Of a stretch of DNA of 64,000 nucleotides, positions 1 to 8,655 are shown one piece after another. The notes below the pieces were generated by a model. That model was not told the DNA's origin, ran no database searches, and saw only the letters and a program-made list of their open reading frames with translations. Each line of letters begins with the position of its first letter. The first letter of the stretch is position 1. The translations under genes were made by a program, and so were the position numbers. Source of the DNA: an uncultured Piscinibacter sp. (GTDB taxonomy: Bacteria; Pseudomonadota; Gammaproteobacteria; Burkholderiales; Burkholderiaceae_C); contig NZ_CALFYO010000018.1 in assembly GCF_937952055.1 (NCBI RefSeq), positions 54,508 through 118,507 on the forward strand, given 5' to 3'.

Positions 1-2
1 AC

Positions 3-722
3 GAACTGGGAGCAGATACGCTGCGCGCGCTGCTCGACGAACTGATGCGCGACTGGAAAGGCCGCGGTGTCGAACTGGTGGCGCTGGCTCACGGCTGGCG
101 CTTTCAGAGCAGGCCCGAGATGCGCGAGTATCTCGACCGCCTCAACCCCGAGAAGCCGCCCAAGTACTCGCGCGCGGTGATGGAGACGCTGGCCATCATT
201 GCCTATCGGCAACCGGTCACGCGTGGCGACATCGAGGACATCCGCGGCGTCACGGTGGCCAGCCAGATCATCAAGCAGCTCGAAGACCGCGGCTGGGTCG
301 AGGCGATCGGATATCGCGAGGCGCCCGGTCGCCCGGCCCTGCTGGCCACGACGAAGCAGTTCCTCGACGACCTGGGCCTGGCCAGTCTCGAGCAGTTGCC
401 GACCCTCGAGGGCGCTGCAGCGGCTGGCGCGTTGCTTGCCGAGGCATTGCCTGACCAGGCATCGCTGATCGAGGCGCAGGGTGCGTTGCCGCTGGACGGA
501 CCGGCCGACCTGCCGGGGGTCGGCGCGCTGCCGGCCGAAGGTGAAGCGCATGTGGTCGCCGAGGCGCTGGAGTCCGTCGCCACCGGCGAGGCCGGCCCGT
601 TCGACGCGCCGAGCACTCCGGTCGCGCAAGACGTCGCCGTCGACCGAAATCATCCCGATCCCGATCCCGATCCCGATCCCGAGACTGCGGCCGACGCCGC
701 TCCGCTGGAACCCCAAGCATGA
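3..722 (+). CDS. scpB: Segregation and condensation protein B (5' end cut off)
   Basis: ScpB is a winged-helix (kleisin-associated) subunit of the Smc-ScpAB complex that compacts and segregates the chromosome. The reading frame is open from base 3, so the N-terminus lies outside the window. The conserved core is visible as WRFQSRPEMREYL, then YSRAVMETLAIIAYRQPVTR and IRGV, a typical ScpB winged-helix stretch. After the core comes an Ala/Pro/Glu-rich tail of about 100 residues ending in five Asp-Pro pairs encoded by a hexanucleotide repeat; such tails are variable in the family. The stop overlaps the rluB start (ATGA), and scpB-rluB is a common gene pair, so translational coupling is likely. 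Confidence 0.93.
   Translation, partial: ELGADTLRALLDELMRDWKGRGVELVALAHGWRFQSRPEMREYLDRLNPEKPPKYSRAVMETLAIIAYRQPVTRGDIEDIRGVTVASQIIKQLEDRGWVEAIGYREAPGRPALLATTKQFLDDLGLASLEQLPTLEGAAAAGALLAEALPDQASLIEAQGALPLDGPADLPGVGALPAEGEAHVVAEALESVATGEAGPFDAPSTPVAQDVAVDRNHPDPDPDPDPETAADAAPLEPQA
653..682 (+). repeat. Hexanucleotide tandem repeat, five copies of TCCCGA
   Basis: Five perfect copies of TCCCGA lie inside the 3' end of scpB and encode (Asp-Pro)5. Because the unit is six bases, gain or loss of copies keeps the frame and would only change the length of the acidic Asp-Pro tail. Confidence 0.9.
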
Positions 723-2647
723 ACCTTCCTCCCGAGTCCAGGCCCGACACCCCCGAAGAACTGCTTGCGTCATCGCCCGAGCAGGAGACGCCCAAGCCGG
801 CGCGCAAGCGTCGCGCATCGGTGAAGACCGTGGAAGCGCAGAGCGGCGACGTCGGCGAGGCCGCTGCGGTCGATGCCCCGAAGCCGCGGCGCCGCAAGGC
901 CGCTGCGGCGACGCCTGCGTCTGGCGAGGCCCCGGTGGCGGAGAGTGTCCCCGCGGTGGCGCCTGGCGCGGCCGTGGCGGCGGAGATTGCTCCCGTGGCG
1001 GTGCCTGCCGTGGAGGCCGCATCGGTGGCGGAACAGCGTGCCGGCGATGTCGACGCCGACAGCGCGGTCGCCGAATCCAGCGGGACTCCGCCTTCCGAGG
1101 CGGAGGCCGGCGAATCCGACGAATCCGGCCGGCGCGGCCGGCGCCGCGGCCGGCGTGACCGGCGCCGCGGCGACGGGCAGGGCGGCGAGGCGCTCTCGCC
1201 GGAGGCCGCTCTGGCCGCTGCGGTCGAACGCACCGGCGAGGTGTTCGCCGAGGTCGTCTCGGGGGCCTTCGATGCCGAGGGCGAGGCCACTCCGGCGGCC
1301 ACCGCCGAGGCTGCACCGACCGAAGCGCCCGAAGCGATCGACGGCGCGGAGCCCGGCGAGACAGAAGCGCACAAGCGCGTGCTCGCCGCGGAGCCCGACG
1401 CGCCCAAACTGCAGAAGGTGCTCGCCCAGTCCGGCGTCGGTTCACGCCGCGACATGGAGCAGATGATCACCGACGGTCGCATCACGGTGAATGGCGAGCC
1501 GGCGCACATCGGCCAGCGCATCTCCTTCGGCGACCGCATTGCGCTCGACGGCAAGCCCGTGAAGGTGCGCATCCAACCGCCGCCGGCACGCGTGATCGCC
1601 TACCACAAGCCGGTCGGCGAAGTCGTCACCCACGACGACCCGCAGCAGCGGCCGACGGTGTTCCGCCGTCTGCCCCGGCTGCAGCAGGGCAAGTGGCAGT
1701 CGGTGGGCCGTCTCGACATCAACACCGAGGGGCTGCTGCTCTTCACCACCTCGGGAGAGCTGGCCAACCAGCTGATGCACCCGCGCTTCGGCGTGGAGCG
1801 CGAGTACGCCGTGCGCGTGCTCGGCACGCTGGATGCCGACGCCAAGGCGCAACTGCTCGAGGGCGTAGACGTGGAGGGCCAGACGGCCAGCTTCCGCTCC
1901 ATCGAGGATGGCGGCGGCGAGGGCGCGAATCACTGGTACCGCGTCGTCATCACCGAGGGGCGCAACCGCGAGGTGCGCAAGTTGTTCGATGCGGTGGGGC
2001 TGACCGTCAGCCGCCTGATCCGCATCCGCTACGGCAACGTCGTGTTGCCGCGCGGTCTGAAGCGCGGCGTGTGGGTGGACCTTGGCCCGGAAGACGTGCG
2101 CGCGATTCGTCGTCTGGCCAGCGGCGCCGGCCGCGAGCAGCCGCGCGGTGACGATCGCCGCGAGGCGCGCGGCAACAACAAGCCGCGCAACGAGCGTGGC
2201 GGCCATCCGAACGAGCGTGGCAATCGCGGCCAGCCGCAGCGCGGGCGGCAGGAGCCGCAGGTGGAGGATCGCGAACGCAGCGAGTTCGACGACGACGAGG
2301 AGTTCGACATCGATCCGATGAAGATCCCCAACCCGCTCGAGCAGACCTTCGACAAGCGCTTCGTGCAGAACCCGCGCAGCGGCGTCGGCGGCCGCGGCTT
2401 CGGGCGTGGCGGTGGCGGTTTCGGCCCCGGTGGCAGCGGCCAGCCCACGGGCGGCGCGAAGAAGGGCGGACCGAAGCAGCCCGATCCGATGCAGACCTCG
2501 GTGGGGTACATCGGCGCAGACGCCTTTCACCGCAAGGGCCGTGGCGGTCGCGGCGGACGAGGCGGCGGCGGCGGCGGCTTCGGAGGATTTGGTGGCGGTG
2601 GCGGTGGCGGCGGGGGCGGGGGCGGGGGCGGACGGCGAGGCCGCTGA
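719..2647 (+). CDS. rluB: 23S rRNA pseudouridine synthase RluB with long disordered extensions
   Basis: RluB converts a uridine in the 23S rRNA peptidyl-transferase region (U2605 in E. coli) to pseudouridine. The 642-residue product has an Ala/Glu/Arg-rich extension (about 1-228). An S4 RNA-binding domain follows from about 229 (LQKVLAQSGVGSRRDME). The RsuA/RluB catalytic domain has the motif GRLDINTEG with the nucleophile Asp333. From about residue 465 there is an Arg/Asn/Gly-rich tail ending in an RGG-like and poly-Gly segment. E. coli RluB is under 300 residues, so more than half of this protein is extension. The start overlaps scpB by four bases. Assignment to RluB rather than RluE or RluF rests on the S4 domain and the scpB context. 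Confidence 0.92.
   Translation: MNLPPESRPDTPEELLASSPEQETPKPARKRRASVKTVEAQSGDVGEAAAVDAPKPRRRKAAAATPASGEAPVAESVPAVAPGAAVAAEIAPVAVPAVEAASVAEQRAGDVDADSAVAESSGTPPSEAEAGESDESGRRGRRRGRRDRRRGDGQGGEALSPEAALAAAVERTGEVFAEVVSGAFDAEGEATPAATAEAAPTEAPEAIDGAEPGETEAHKRVLAAEPDAPKLQKVLAQSGVGSRRDMEQMITDGRITVNGEPAHIGQRISFGDRIALDGKPVKVRIQPPPARVIAYHKPVGEVVTHDDPQQRPTVFRRLPRLQQGKWQSVGRLDINTEGLLLFTTSGELANQLMHPRFGVEREYAVRVLGTLDADAKAQLLEGVDVEGQTASFRSIEDGGGEGANHWYRVVITEGRNREVRKLFDAVGLTVSRLIRIRYGNVVLPRGLKRGVWVDLGPEDVRAIRRLASGAGREQPRGDDRREARGNNKPRNERGGHPNERGNRGQPQRGRQEPQVEDRERSEFDDDEEFDIDPMKIPNPLEQTFDKRFVQNPRSGVGGRGFGRGGGGFGPGGSGQPTGGAKKGGPKQPDPMQTSVGYIGADAFHRKGRGGRGGRGGGGGGFGGFGGGGGGGGGGGGGGRRGR
2591..2634 (+). repeat. 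Gly-codon repeat with three G5 runs at the 3' end of rluB
   Basis: This low-complexity stretch encodes the poly-Gly tail of RluB. It contains GGTGGC-type repeats and then G5 runs at 2612-2616, 2618-2622 and 2624-2628, each separated by a single C. It could form a G-rich structure in DNA or mRNA and could slip during replication. Confidence 0.8.
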
Positions 2648-2661
2648 ATCCCCGTCGAGAG

Positions 2662-2689
2662 CGGACTACCGCAGTTCGCGGGCTACAAT
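2662..2689 (+). promoter_or_regulatory. Candidate promoter of ndk
   Basis: A TACAAT hexamer (2684-2689) matches the sigma70 -10 consensus at five of six bases and lies about 40 bp before the ndk start. The best -35 at a 16-bp spacing is CGGACT, a three-of-six match. The 81-bp rluB-ndk gap is the first real intergenic space in this operon run, which favours a promoter here, but the -35 is weak. Confidence 0.4.
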
Positions 2690-2728
2690 CCAAAACTTTG
2701 CCAAGTTATTGATTCAGGAGAAGAATTC

Positions 2729-3154
2729 ATGGCGCTCGAACGCACCCTCTCGATCATCAAGCCCGATGCCGTGGCGAAGAATGTGATCGGCCAGATCTAC
2801 GCACGCTTCGAGGGCGCCGGCCTGAAGATCGTGGCGGCCAAGATGGTTCACCTGTCGCGCGGCGAGGCCGAGCAGTTCTATGCGGTGCACAAGGCGCGTC
2901 CGTTCTTCAAGGACCTGGTGGACTTCATGATCTCCGGCCCGGTGATGATCCAAGTGCTCGAAGGCGACAACGCGATCGCGAAGAACCGCGAACTGATGGG
3001 CGCCACCGACCCGAAGAAGGCCGAGAAGGGCACCATCCGTGCCGACTTCGCCGACAGCATCGACGCCAATGCGGTGCATGGCTCGGACGCGCCTGAGACG
3101 GCTGCCGTGGAAGTGGCGTTCTTCTTCCCCGGCATGAACGTCTACTCGCGCTGA
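2729..3154 (+). CDS. ndk: Nucleoside diphosphate kinase
   Basis: Ndk moves the gamma phosphate from ATP to other (deoxy)nucleoside diphosphates through a phosphohistidine, balancing cytosolic NTP and dNTP pools. At 141 residues it has the standard length. It opens with ERTLSIIKPDAVAKN, and the active-site motif NAVHGSD places the phospho-accepting histidine at His117. A good ribosome binding site (AGGAG) precedes the ATG. It sits 10 bp before rlmN in the order typical of Burkholderiales. Confidence 0.98.
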   Translation: MALERTLSIIKPDAVAKNVIGQIYARFEGAGLKIVAAKMVHLSRGEAEQFYAVHKARPFFKDLVDFMISGPVMIQVLEGDNAIAKNRELMGATDPKKAEKGTIRADFADSIDANAVHGSDAPETAAVEVAFFFPGMNVYSR

Positions 3155-3164
3155 TCGTCCCGGC

Positions 3165-4310
3165 ATGGTCAACCTGCTCGATTTCGACCGGGACGGGTTG
3201 ACCGCGTTCGTCGAGCAACTCGGCGAGAAGCGCTTCCGCGCCACGCAGCTGTTCCGCTGGATCCACCAGAAGGGTGCGTCCGACTTCGACGCGATGAGCG
3301 ACCTCGCGCGTTCGCTGCGCGACAAGCTGCGCGAGCGTGCCACGGTCCAGGCGCTGCCGGTGGTCAGCGAGCATGTCTCGGCCGACGGTACGGTGAAGTG
3401 GCTGTTCGACGTGGGCGGCGGCAATGCCGTCGAGACCGTCTTCATCCCGGAGTCGGACCGCGGCACGCTGTGCGTGTCGTCCCAGGCCGGCTGCGCGGTA
3501 GGCTGCCGCTTCTGCTCCACCGGCCACCAGGGCTTCAGCCGCAACCTGTCGACCGGCGAGATCCTCGCCCAGCTGTGGCATGCCGAACACCAGCTGCGCC
3601 GGCGCCTCGGGCTGAAGGACGGCGAACGCGCAGTCACCAATGTGGTGATGATGGGCATGGGCGAGCCGCTGCAGAACTACGCCGCGCTGGTGCCGGCGCT
3701 GCGCGCGATGCTCGACGACCACGGCTACGGCCTGTCGCGCCGTCGCGTGACGGTGTCGACCTCGGGCGTCGTGCCGATGATCGACCGCCTGCGCGAGGAC
3801 TGCCCGGTGGCGCTGGCCGTTTCGTTGCATGCGCCCGACGACGCGCTGCGCGACGAACTCGTGCCGCTGAACCGGAAGTATCCGCTGGCGGAACTGCTCG
3901 CCGCGTGCCGTCGCTACCTCGACGCGGCGCCGCGCGACTTCATCACCTTCGAGTACTGCATGCTCGACGGCGTGAACGACAGCGAAGCGCACGCCCGCGC
4001 GCTGGTGGCGCTGCTCGTCGAGAGTCCGGCCACGTCGGTGTCCTGCAAGCTCAATCTGATCCCGTTCAATCCGTTCCCGGCCTCCGGCCTGGTGCGTTCG
4101 ACGCCGCAGAACGTGCAGGCATTCGCTGCCGTGCTGCAGCACGCCGGCATCGTCACCACGGTGCGCAAGACGCGCGGCGACGACATCGATGCGGCCTGCG
4201 GTCAGCTTGCTGGCGAGGTACAGGACCGCACGCGGGTGCAGCAGCGGCTGGTGCGCGCGCCGGTGCGGCTGGTGCGGCGAGGGGCGGCGTTGCAGGAGAC
4301 CAAGGCATGA
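3165..4310 (+). CDS. rlmN: Dual-specificity RNA methyltransferase RlmN
   Basis: RlmN is a radical-SAM enzyme that makes 2-methyladenosine at A2503 of 23S rRNA and at A37 of some tRNAs. The 381-residue product carries the CxxxCxxC cluster motif as CAVGCRFC (Cys110, Cys114, Cys117), followed by GMGEPLQNY. Near the C-terminus, TRGDDIDAACGQL holds the conserved cysteine that forms the RNA-linked intermediate in the family. Its TGA overlaps the ATG of the pilus gene that follows. Confidence 0.97.
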   Translation: MVNLLDFDRDGLTAFVEQLGEKRFRATQLFRWIHQKGASDFDAMSDLARSLRDKLRERATVQALPVVSEHVSADGTVKWLFDVGGGNAVETVFIPESDRGTLCVSSQAGCAVGCRFCSTGHQGFSRNLSTGEILAQLWHAEHQLRRRLGLKDGERAVTNVVMMGMGEPLQNYAALVPALRAMLDDHGYGLSRRRVTVSTSGVVPMIDRLREDCPVALAVSLHAPDDALRDELVPLNRKYPLAELLAACRRYLDAAPRDFITFEYCMLDGVNDSEAHARALVALLVESPATSVSCKLNLIPFNPFPASGLVRSTPQNVQAFAAVLQHAGIVTTVRKTRGDDIDAACGQLAGEVQDRTRVQQRLVRAPVRLVRRGAALQETKA

Positions 4311-5119
4311 AGGGCGTTGCCCGATTCGTTTCGCTCGTCGTGCTCGCCGGGCTGGCCGGCTGCGCGACCACCACGACCACCACCACGACGGGGCCGATCA
4401 GCGACGTCCGCACGGTGCAGGCCGCGACGCCGGAGGACGGCGACGCGAAACGCCGTGCGCAGGTGCGCCTGGAACTGGCGTCGGCCTATTTCGGCAACAA
4501 CCAGATGGACGTGGCGCTGCAGGAGGTGAACCGGGCGATCGCGGCCGATCCCAACCTTGGCACGGCCTACAACCTGCGCGGCCTGATCCACGCCAACCTC
4601 GGCAAGGACGCGCCGGCGGAAAGTGATTTCCGCCGTGCCCTCGCCATCAATGCGCGCGATGCCGACGCGATGCAGAACTACGGCTGGTACCTGTGCCAGC
4701 ACAAGCGCTACGGCGAGGCGAACGCGCAATTCGTGCAGGCGTTGTCGGTGCCGCAGCGGCGCGACACCTCGCGCACGCTGCTCGCCCAGGGCGTCTGCCA
4801 TGCGCTGAACGGCCAGCTCGAGGACGCCGAGAACGCGTTGCAGCGCGCCTACCAGCTCGAACCGAACAACCCGTCGACCTCGGTGAACCTTGCCGAGGTG
4901 CTGCTGCGCCGCGGCGAGGCCGACCGCGCGCGCTTTCACATCCGCCGCGTCAACGCCAACGCGAACTACGTCAGCGCGCAGACGCTCTGGCTGGCGGCGC
5001 GCATCGAACACAAGCTGGGCAACAAGACTGGCGTGGAGGAGCTCGGCAGACAGCTGCAGAGCCGCTATCGCGAGACGCGGGAGGCGATCGCGTTCGAGCG
5101 AGGACAGTTCGATGAGTGA
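4307..5119 (+). CDS. pilW: Type IV pilus biogenesis/stability lipoprotein PilW (PilF)
   Basis: This 270-residue lipoprotein belongs to the PilF/PilW pilotin family, which helps the secretin PilQ form outer-membrane multimers. A lipoprotein signal ends at LAGC (Cys19) and is followed by a run of eight threonines. The rest is a tetratricopeptide array with segments such as LASAYFGNNQMDVALQEVN and AYNLRGLIHANLG. The start overlaps rlmN by four bases and the stop overlaps the rodZ-like gene by eight. The rlmN-pilW-rodZ-ispG order is the usual context for this family; no other pilus gene is in the window. Confidence 0.9.
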   Translation: MKGVARFVSLVVLAGLAGCATTTTTTTTGPISDVRTVQAATPEDGDAKRRAQVRLELASAYFGNNQMDVALQEVNRAIAADPNLGTAYNLRGLIHANLGKDAPAESDFRRALAINARDADAMQNYGWYLCQHKRYGEANAQFVQALSVPQRRDTSRTLLAQGVCHALNGQLEDAENALQRAYQLEPNNPSTSVNLAEVLLRRGEADRARFHIRRVNANANYVSAQTLWLAARIEHKLGNKTGVEELGRQLQSRYRETREAIAFERGQFDE

Positions 5120-5978
5120 GACGCCTGACGACGCGCCGGTGCCGACGGCAACCACCGCCGGCAGCCTGCTGCGCCAAGCACGCCAGGCCCAGGGCATGCA
5201 CATCGCCATGCTCGCGGCGGCCACCAAGGTGCCGCAGCGCAAGCTCGAGGCGCTGGAGAACGACCGCTTCGACGAACTGCCCGATGCCACCTTCACGCGC
5301 GCTCTCGCGCAGACGGTGTGTCGGACCTTGAAGGTCGATCCGGGGCCGGTGCTCGCGCTGCTCCCGAAGCCACCCGGCCACAGGCTTGAGCAGGTGGGCG
5401 AGGGCATCAATGCACCGTTTCGCGACCGGGCCGTCGCGACACAGGGCGCCGACTGGTCGTTGATCGGCTCGCCGGCGGTGTGGGCGCCGCTGCTGCTGCT
5501 GCTGCTCGCCGCCATCGTCTACTTCCTGCCGCCGGGCACGGTGTCGCTGCCGACGGCCGGGCCGGCCTCGGCGCCGGCGCTGAGCGCGACCACAGCCGGG
5601 CCGGCTTCGGCGCCGGCGGCCGACGCCGCCGTCGTTGCCCCCGCCGAACCGGCCGCGTCGGTGGTGGTGGAGACGGTGCACGCGGTGCCGGCTGCGCCCG
5701 ATGATGCCGCCAGTGCAGCGATGATGCCGGCGCCCTCTGTCGCGGGCGCGCTGCGACTGCGCGCCGACGCCGAATCCTGGGTCGAGGTGCTCGACGCGCG
5801 CGGGCAGATCCTGCTTTCGCGGCTGCTGCAGCCTGGCGAGGCAGTCGGCGTAGACGGCGCGACGCCGCTGAAACTGACCATTGGCAACGCCTCGGCCACG
5901 CAGGTGACGTTCCGTGGCAAGCCGGTGCAGGTCACGGGCGTCAACCGCGACAACGTCGCCCGCATGGAGTTGAAGTGA
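5112..5978 (+). CDS. rodZ: RodZ-like helix-turn-helix membrane protein
   Basis: The 288-residue product has a Cro/C1-type helix-turn-helix near residues 17-80 (LLRQARQAQGMHIAMLAAAT, then LEALENDRFDELP). A single membrane segment of Leu/Ala residues lies around 125-145. An Ala/Pro-rich periplasmic linker follows, then a C-terminal DUF4115 domain (WVEVLDARGQILLSRLL). This is the architecture of RodZ, which links MreB to the cell-wall elongation machinery. Position between pilW and ispG is conserved. The ATG at 5112 lies inside the end of pilW, so coupling is likely. The symbol is by architecture; function in this organism is inferred. Confidence 0.85.
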   Translation: MSETPDDAPVPTATTAGSLLRQARQAQGMHIAMLAAATKVPQRKLEALENDRFDELPDATFTRALAQTVCRTLKVDPGPVLALLPKPPGHRLEQVGEGINAPFRDRAVATQGADWSLIGSPAVWAPLLLLLLAAIVYFLPPGTVSLPTAGPASAPALSATTAGPASAPAADAAVVAPAEPAASVVVETVHAVPAAPDDAASAAMMPAPSVAGALRLRADAESWVEVLDARGQILLSRLLQPGEAVGVDGATPLKLTIGNASATQVTFRGKPVQVTGVNRDNVARMELK

Positions 5979-5988
5979 CGAGGACGGC

Positions 5989-7269
5989 ATGAGCGATCCG
6001 CTGGTTTCACTCGAGGAGTTCATCGAGCCGGCGCGGCCGGCGCAGCGCCGCTCGCACCAGGCGACCGTGCGCTGGGGCTCGCGCGAGGTCACCATCGGCG
6101 GCGGCGCGCCAGTGCGCGTGCAGTCGATGACGAACACCGACACGGTCGACGTCATCGGGACGGCCATCCAGGTCAAGGAGCTGGCAATCGCCGGCTCGGA
6201 GATGGTGCGCATCACCGTCAACACTCCGGAAGCGGCGCAAGCAGTGCCGCACATTCGCGAGCAGCTCGATCGCATGGGCATCGACGTGCCGCTGGTGGGC
6301 GACTTTCACTACAACGGCCACCGCCTGCTCACCGAGTTCCCGGCCTGTGCCGAGACGCTCAGCAAGTACCGCATCAACCCGGGCAACGTCGGCAAGGGCG
6401 ACAAGCGTGACCGGCAGTTCGTCCAGATGGTCGAGGTGGCGGCCAGGTACGACAAGCCGGTGCGCATCGGCGTCAACTGGGGCAGCCTCGACCAGGAACT
6501 GCTCGCGCAGCTGATGGACGAGAACGCGAAGCTGCCCGATCCGCACGAGCCTCAGCAGATCATGTACCGCGCGATCATCATGTCGGCGGTCGAGTCGGCG
6601 CGGCGTGCCCAGCAGATCGCGCTGCGCCCGGACCAGATCATCCTGTCGTGCAAGATGTCCGGCGTGCAGGATCTGGTGAGCGTCTACCGCGCGCTGGCCA
6701 GGCGTTGCGACTACCCGCTGCACCTCGGCCTCACCGAGGCCGGCATGGGTACGAAGGGCACGGTGGCCTCGACCGCCGCGCTGGCCTTGCTGCTGCAGGA
6801 GGGCATCGGCGACACGATCCGCGTCAGCCTGACGCCGCAGCCCGGCGAGGCACGCACGCAGGAGGTGGTGGTGGCCCTGGAGATCCTGCAGTCGCTCGGC
6901 CTGCGCTCGTTCAACCCGAGCGTGACAGCCTGCCCCGGCTGCGGCCGCACCACCAGCACCACCTTCCAGGAACTGGCCAAGCAGATCGACGACTACCTGC
7001 GCGCGCAGATGCCGGTATGGAAGAGCAAGTACCCCGGCGTCGAGACGATGAAAGTCGCGGTGATGGGCTGCATCGTCAACGGCCCGGGCGAGAGCAAACA
7101 TGCCGACATCGGCATCAGCTTGCCCGGAACGGGCGAGGCCCCGGCCGCGCCCGTGTTCATCGACGGCGAGAAGGCGATGACGCTGCGCGGCGAGGGCATC
7201 GCGCAGGAGTTCCACCGCATCGTCGAGGACTACATCGAAAAGCGCTTCGGCACGACCCACCCGGCCTGA
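5989..7269 (+). CDS. ispG: 4-hydroxy-3-methylbut-2-enyl diphosphate synthase IspG
   Basis: IspG (GcpE) reductively opens methylerythritol cyclodiphosphate to HMBPP in the MEP isoprenoid pathway; dxr and uppS of the same route lie later in the window. The 426-residue product contains the [4Fe-4S] ligands in ACPGCGRTTST (Cys315, Cys318) and MGCIVNGPGE (Cys361, with conserved Glu368). The N-terminal TIM barrel begins at VRVQSMTNTDTVD. A purine-rich site AGGACGG precedes the ATG, 10 bp after the rodZ-like gene. Confidence 0.97.
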   Translation: MSDPLVSLEEFIEPARPAQRRSHQATVRWGSREVTIGGGAPVRVQSMTNTDTVDVIGTAIQVKELAIAGSEMVRITVNTPEAAQAVPHIREQLDRMGIDVPLVGDFHYNGHRLLTEFPACAETLSKYRINPGNVGKGDKRDRQFVQMVEVAARYDKPVRIGVNWGSLDQELLAQLMDENAKLPDPHEPQQIMYRAIIMSAVESARRAQQIALRPDQIILSCKMSGVQDLVSVYRALARRCDYPLHLGLTEAGMGTKGTVASTAALALLLQEGIGDTIRVSLTPQPGEARTQEVVVALEILQSLGLRSFNPSVTACPGCGRTTSTTFQELAKQIDDYLRAQMPVWKSKYPGVETMKVAVMGCIVNGPGESKHADIGISLPGTGEAPAAPVFIDGEKAMTLRGEGIAQEFHRIVEDYIEKRFGTTHPA

Positions 7270-7334
7270 AGCGTCACCCTACCCAACGACCTGCCGCGTC
7301 ACGGCGGCAGCGTCCATCCGCTGCACTGCATCCC

Positions 7335-8618
7335 ATGGCTGAACCGATACGCGCCGTCAAGGGCATGAACGACATCCTCCCGCCGGACTCGGCGCGGTGG
7401 GAGTGGCTCGAGGACAGGATCCGCGCGCTGATGCACCGCTACGGCTACCTCAACGTGCGCACGCCGATCGTCGAGCCCACCGCGCTGTTCGTGCGCGGCC
7501 TCGGCGAGGTGACCGACATCGTCGAGAAGGAAATGTATGCCTTCGTCGACACGATGAACGGCGACCACCTCGCGCTGCGGCCGGAGAACACCGCCGGCGT
7601 GGTGCGGGCGATGACCGAGCACTCGCTGCTGCGTGACGGCGGCCGGCGCCTGTACTACATCGGCCCGATGTTCCGCCACGAGCGTCCGCAGAAGGGGCGC
7701 CAGCGCCAGTTCCACCAGTTCGGCGCCGAGGCGCTGGGCTATGCAGGACCGGACGTCGACGCCGAGTTGATCCTGATGCTGCGTGCGCTGTGGCGCGACC
7801 TCGGCATCGTCGAAGAGCGCGACGTTCGGCTCGAGTTGAACAGCCTGGGTCAGCCGGCCGAACGGCTGGCACACCGCGCCGCGCTGATCAAGCACTTCGA
7901 GGCACATGCCGATCAGCTCGACGAGGATGCCAAGCGCCGCCTGCACACCAATCCGCTGCGCATCCTCGACAGCAAGAACCCGGCGATGCAGCCGCTCATC
8001 GAGGCGGCGCCGAAGCTGCCCGACTACCTCGGCGACGAATCGCGAGCCCACTTCGATGCCGTGCGCGCGGTGCTCGACGCGACGGGTCTGGCCTATCGCA
8101 TCAACCCGCGCCTGGTGCGCGGCATGGACTACTACAACCTGACCGTGTTCGAGTGGATCACCGACAAGCTCGGCGCCCAGGGCACGGTGTGTGGCGGCGG
8201 CCGTTACGACGGCCTCATCGAGCAGCTCGGCGGCAAGCCGGCACCGGCGGTGGGCTTCGGCCTCGGCATGGAGCGTGTGCTGCTGCTGCTCGACGAGCTC
8301 GGCATGGCGCCGCCGACCTCGCCGCCGCGAATCTATGCGGTCGTGCCATCGCCTGCCGCGCTGGTGCCGGCGATGATGGTGCTCGAGACGCTGCGTGCCG
8401 CCGGCATCGCCGTGCTGATGAACGCCGGCTTTGCCGGCATGAAGTCGCAGTTCAAGCGCGCCGACGCCAGCGGTGCCCGCTTCGCGCTGATCTTCGGCGA
8501 CGACGAGGTGGCGCGAGGCGAGGTGGCGCTGAAGGACCTGCGCGACGCCACCGCCTCGCAACGCAGCCTGCCGCTGGCCGGTGCGGCCACCTGGGCCGCG
8601 GACCTCGCCAACGCATAA
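7335..8618 (+). CDS. hisS: Histidyl-tRNA synthetase
   Basis: HisS charges tRNA-His. The 427-residue class II synthetase opens with AVKGMNDILPPDSARWEWLE. It contains motif 2 (YYIGPMFRHERPQKGRQRQF), the histidine-binding segment LVRGMDYYNLTVFEW, and CGGGRYDGL with motif 3 (GFGLGMERVLLLL). The C-terminal anticodon-binding domain starts near residue 330. The start was taken as the ATG giving MAEPIRAVKG, which matches the family; the upstream frame has no family similarity. A regulatory paralogue, HisZ, lies about 7 kb downstream. Confidence 0.97.
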   Translation: MAEPIRAVKGMNDILPPDSARWEWLEDRIRALMHRYGYLNVRTPIVEPTALFVRGLGEVTDIVEKEMYAFVDTMNGDHLALRPENTAGVVRAMTEHSLLRDGGRRLYYIGPMFRHERPQKGRQRQFHQFGAEALGYAGPDVDAELILMLRALWRDLGIVEERDVRLELNSLGQPAERLAHRAALIKHFEAHADQLDEDAKRRLHTNPLRILDSKNPAMQPLIEAAPKLPDYLGDESRAHFDAVRAVLDATGLAYRINPRLVRGMDYYNLTVFEWITDKLGAQGTVCGGGRYDGLIEQLGGKPAPAVGFGLGMERVLLLLDELGMAPPTSPPRIYAVVPSPAALVPAMMVLETLRAAGIAVLMNAGFAGMKSQFKRADASGARFALIFGDDEVARGEVALKDLRDATASQRSLPLAGAATWAADLANA

Positions 8619-8655
8619 TCCGCCCCTTGCACGTCATCCACGTTTCCCATCCGCC

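Noticed and set aside
4307..4400. Run of eight Thr codons in pilW as a phase-variable repeat
   Set aside because: The codons are mixed ACC and ACG, so there is no clean nucleotide repeat of the kind that slips often, and triplet changes would stay in frame.
7291..7310. CTGCCG/CGGCAG hairpin between ispG and hisS as a terminator
   Set aside because: No T tract follows, and the stem is short with a mismatched interior.
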